Of a DNA stretch of 64,000 nucleotides, positions 63,001 to 64,000 are shown one piece after another. Numbering within the stretch: position 1 is the stretch's first letter; every line of letters starts with the position of its first letter. The position numbers and the translations under genes were made by a program. The stretch comes from Hippophae tibetana (lineage: Eukaryota; Streptophyta; Magnoliopsida; Rosales; Elaeagnaceae). The notes under the pieces are model-generated. The model made no database searches. It was not told where the DNA came from and saw only the letters and a list, made by a program, of their open reading frames with translations. The stretch is taken from contig CM072801.1 of assembly GCA_037013495.1 (NCBI GenBank), forward strand, positions 77,113,816 to 77,177,815, given 5' to 3'.

Positions 63001-64000
63001 TCTTCCTATCATTTTCTTGTTAATTTATTTATGTTTTTAATTTATCTTTGTTCCGCCAAAAAACATGAGAGTTGTTGCAATTAACAGTTTTGAAAAAATA
63101 ACTAACAATTTGGGTTGAAACTTTAAACGGTTATAACTTTTAATTAATGCATCCAAACGACTATTATAATAAATCAAATCGAAGCTCGTTTCGATTCCTA
63201 CAAAGGCAATGTAGCATTATTTAATTTCGATTTGTTTTTGGACCAAAATTCCCCCATTTACCCAAATTACATACGTCTAAAAATTCGGTCGTACCGTAGG
63301 GAGTTGTTTTGGGTTATTGTTCCTTACGCTTCAATTGCGATCATCTTAACCACATTGATAGTAATTCAATCGTTCCTATTTCCTGAAGTTCCTATATTCC
63401 CTGGTTCTTCACCTAAAGGATATAATTCATATGCTTCTATCCGTTTTCTAATGTCATATTTTTGAAAAACATCATTATTTAAATTGTTTATTGTGTTTTT
63501 GAGTCATAAATAACCTAAGTAGAAGGAATTTTCGCCCTCAAGTCTTGCATTTTCTTTAAATATTTTTGTCGTTTTTTTCATCATTGCATTTATTTTTCCA
63601 TTTTGCTGGGAATTCTTCCTATCATTTTCTTGTTAATTTATTTATTTGTTTAATTTCTCTTTGTTCTTCTAAAAAACAAGAGAGTTGTTGCAATTAACAG
63701 TTTCGAAAAAATAACTGAAATTTGGGTTTAAACTTTAAACGGTTATAACTTTTAATACATGCATCCAAACGACTATTATAATAAATCAAATCGAAGCTTG
63801 TTTCGATTCCTACAAAGGCAAAGTAGCATAATTTAATTTCTATTTGTTTTTGGACCAAAATTCTCCCATTTACCCAAATTATATACGTCTAAAAATTCGG
63901 TCGTACCTTATGGAGTTGTTTTGGGTTATTGTTCCTTAGGCTTCAATTGCGATCTTCTTAACCACATTCATTGTTATTTAATCGTTCCTATTTTCTGAAG
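57025..64000 (+). repeat. Satellite HOR: 7-mer L-OPXQ-MN, one full and one partial copy
   Basis: L 57025, O 57637, P 58250, X 58863, Q 59475, M 60088, N 60699; then L 61311, O 61923, P 62536, X-like 63148, Q 63760 to the window end. The period is 4286 bp. O has GTACCTTTATTT, P has ATTCTCCCATTTATCC, Q has AGCTTGTTTCG and GTAGCATAATTT. The fourth unit differs in its first half between copies, but the tails match (GTCGTTTTTTTCATCATTGC). Confidence 0.88.

Larger units (their letters stand above)
14348..64000 (+). repeat. Main satellite array, about 612-bp monomer, about 81 copies
   Basis: Head-to-tail monomers, all in one orientation. Using TGCATCC as the start, 81 starts lie between 14815 and 63760 with spacings of 610-616 bp, apart from five of 598-599 bp. 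The monomer is AT-rich with several fixed blocks: ATGCATCCAAACGACTATTA, GTACCGTATGGAGTTG, TTCCTTAGGCTTCAATT, CTAACGGATATAA, GAGTCATAAAT and GGAATTCTTCCTATC. An EcoRI site and usually an NdeI site occur once per monomer. Recurrent 68-79-codon frames starting at the ATG of ATGCATCC are broken in most copies and are not genes. No CENP-B-box-like match was seen. A centromeric or pericentromeric location is plausible but not shown. Confidence 0.97.

Noticed and set aside
14348..64000. CRISPR-like or protein-coding repeat array
   Set aside because: Repeats are contiguous monomers of about 612 bp with no spacer-repeat alternation and no associated genes, so this is plain satellite DNA.
14348..64000. 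CENP-B box in the monomer
   Set aside because: I looked for the TTCG...CGGG pattern in representative monomers and found no convincing match; TTCGATTCC lacks the required second half.

Overview
The window looks like plant nuclear heterochromatin. It holds no host gene that I can support. There are two components. The first is a long tandem array of an AT-rich satellite with a monomer of about 612 bp, lying at 1-732 and 14348-64000, all in one orientation, with about 81 monomer starts to the right of the insertion. The second is a single 13.6-kb Ty3/gypsy LTR retrotransposon at 733-14347, inserted on the minus strand inside one monomer. The domain order, the Athila-style RT and protease motifs and a primer-binding site matching tRNA-Asp point to the Athila lineage of flowering plants. 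The species cannot be named from this sequence alone.

Retrotransposon, read right to left: 5' LTR (14347-12332); tRNA-Asp primer-binding site (12325-12308); an AT-rich leader with two tandem hairpins; a broken first gag (11486-10149, one in-frame stop and a ruined zinc knuckle); a spacer carrying a degenerate copy of the sequence that follows pol; one uninterrupted gag-protease-RT-RNaseH-integrase ORF of 1723 aa (9801-4630); a 1.9-kb non-coding tail with two hairpin plus G-rich tract modules; and the 3' LTR (2752-733). A perfect 5-bp target duplication, ACCGT, flanks it. The LTRs differ by only about 13 substitutions outside one GC-rich block, so the insertion is young. The big ORF is open, but an RNase H active-site Asp appears replaced by Asn. 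No envelope-like ORF remains.

Satellite: monomers at the left are diverged and unordered. From 17.3 kb on they form higher-order repeats (HORs). Three zones (17.3-27, 44-52.7 and 53-64 kb) carry 3-monomer units (about 1838 bp) and 7-monomer units (about 4287 bp). In the first and third zones the 7-mer has the same architecture: the 3-mer with four extra monomers between its first and second members, although the monomer types differ. Between them (27-41 kb) lies a mosaic of recombinant monomers with clear conversion tracts. This is the classic picture of a homogenising satellite, possibly centromeric or pericentromeric, hit recently by an Athila element. I do not see an unknown enzymatic or defence system. 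The most notable items are the parallel HOR architecture, the two-gag element, and the leader hairpins with compensatory base changes.
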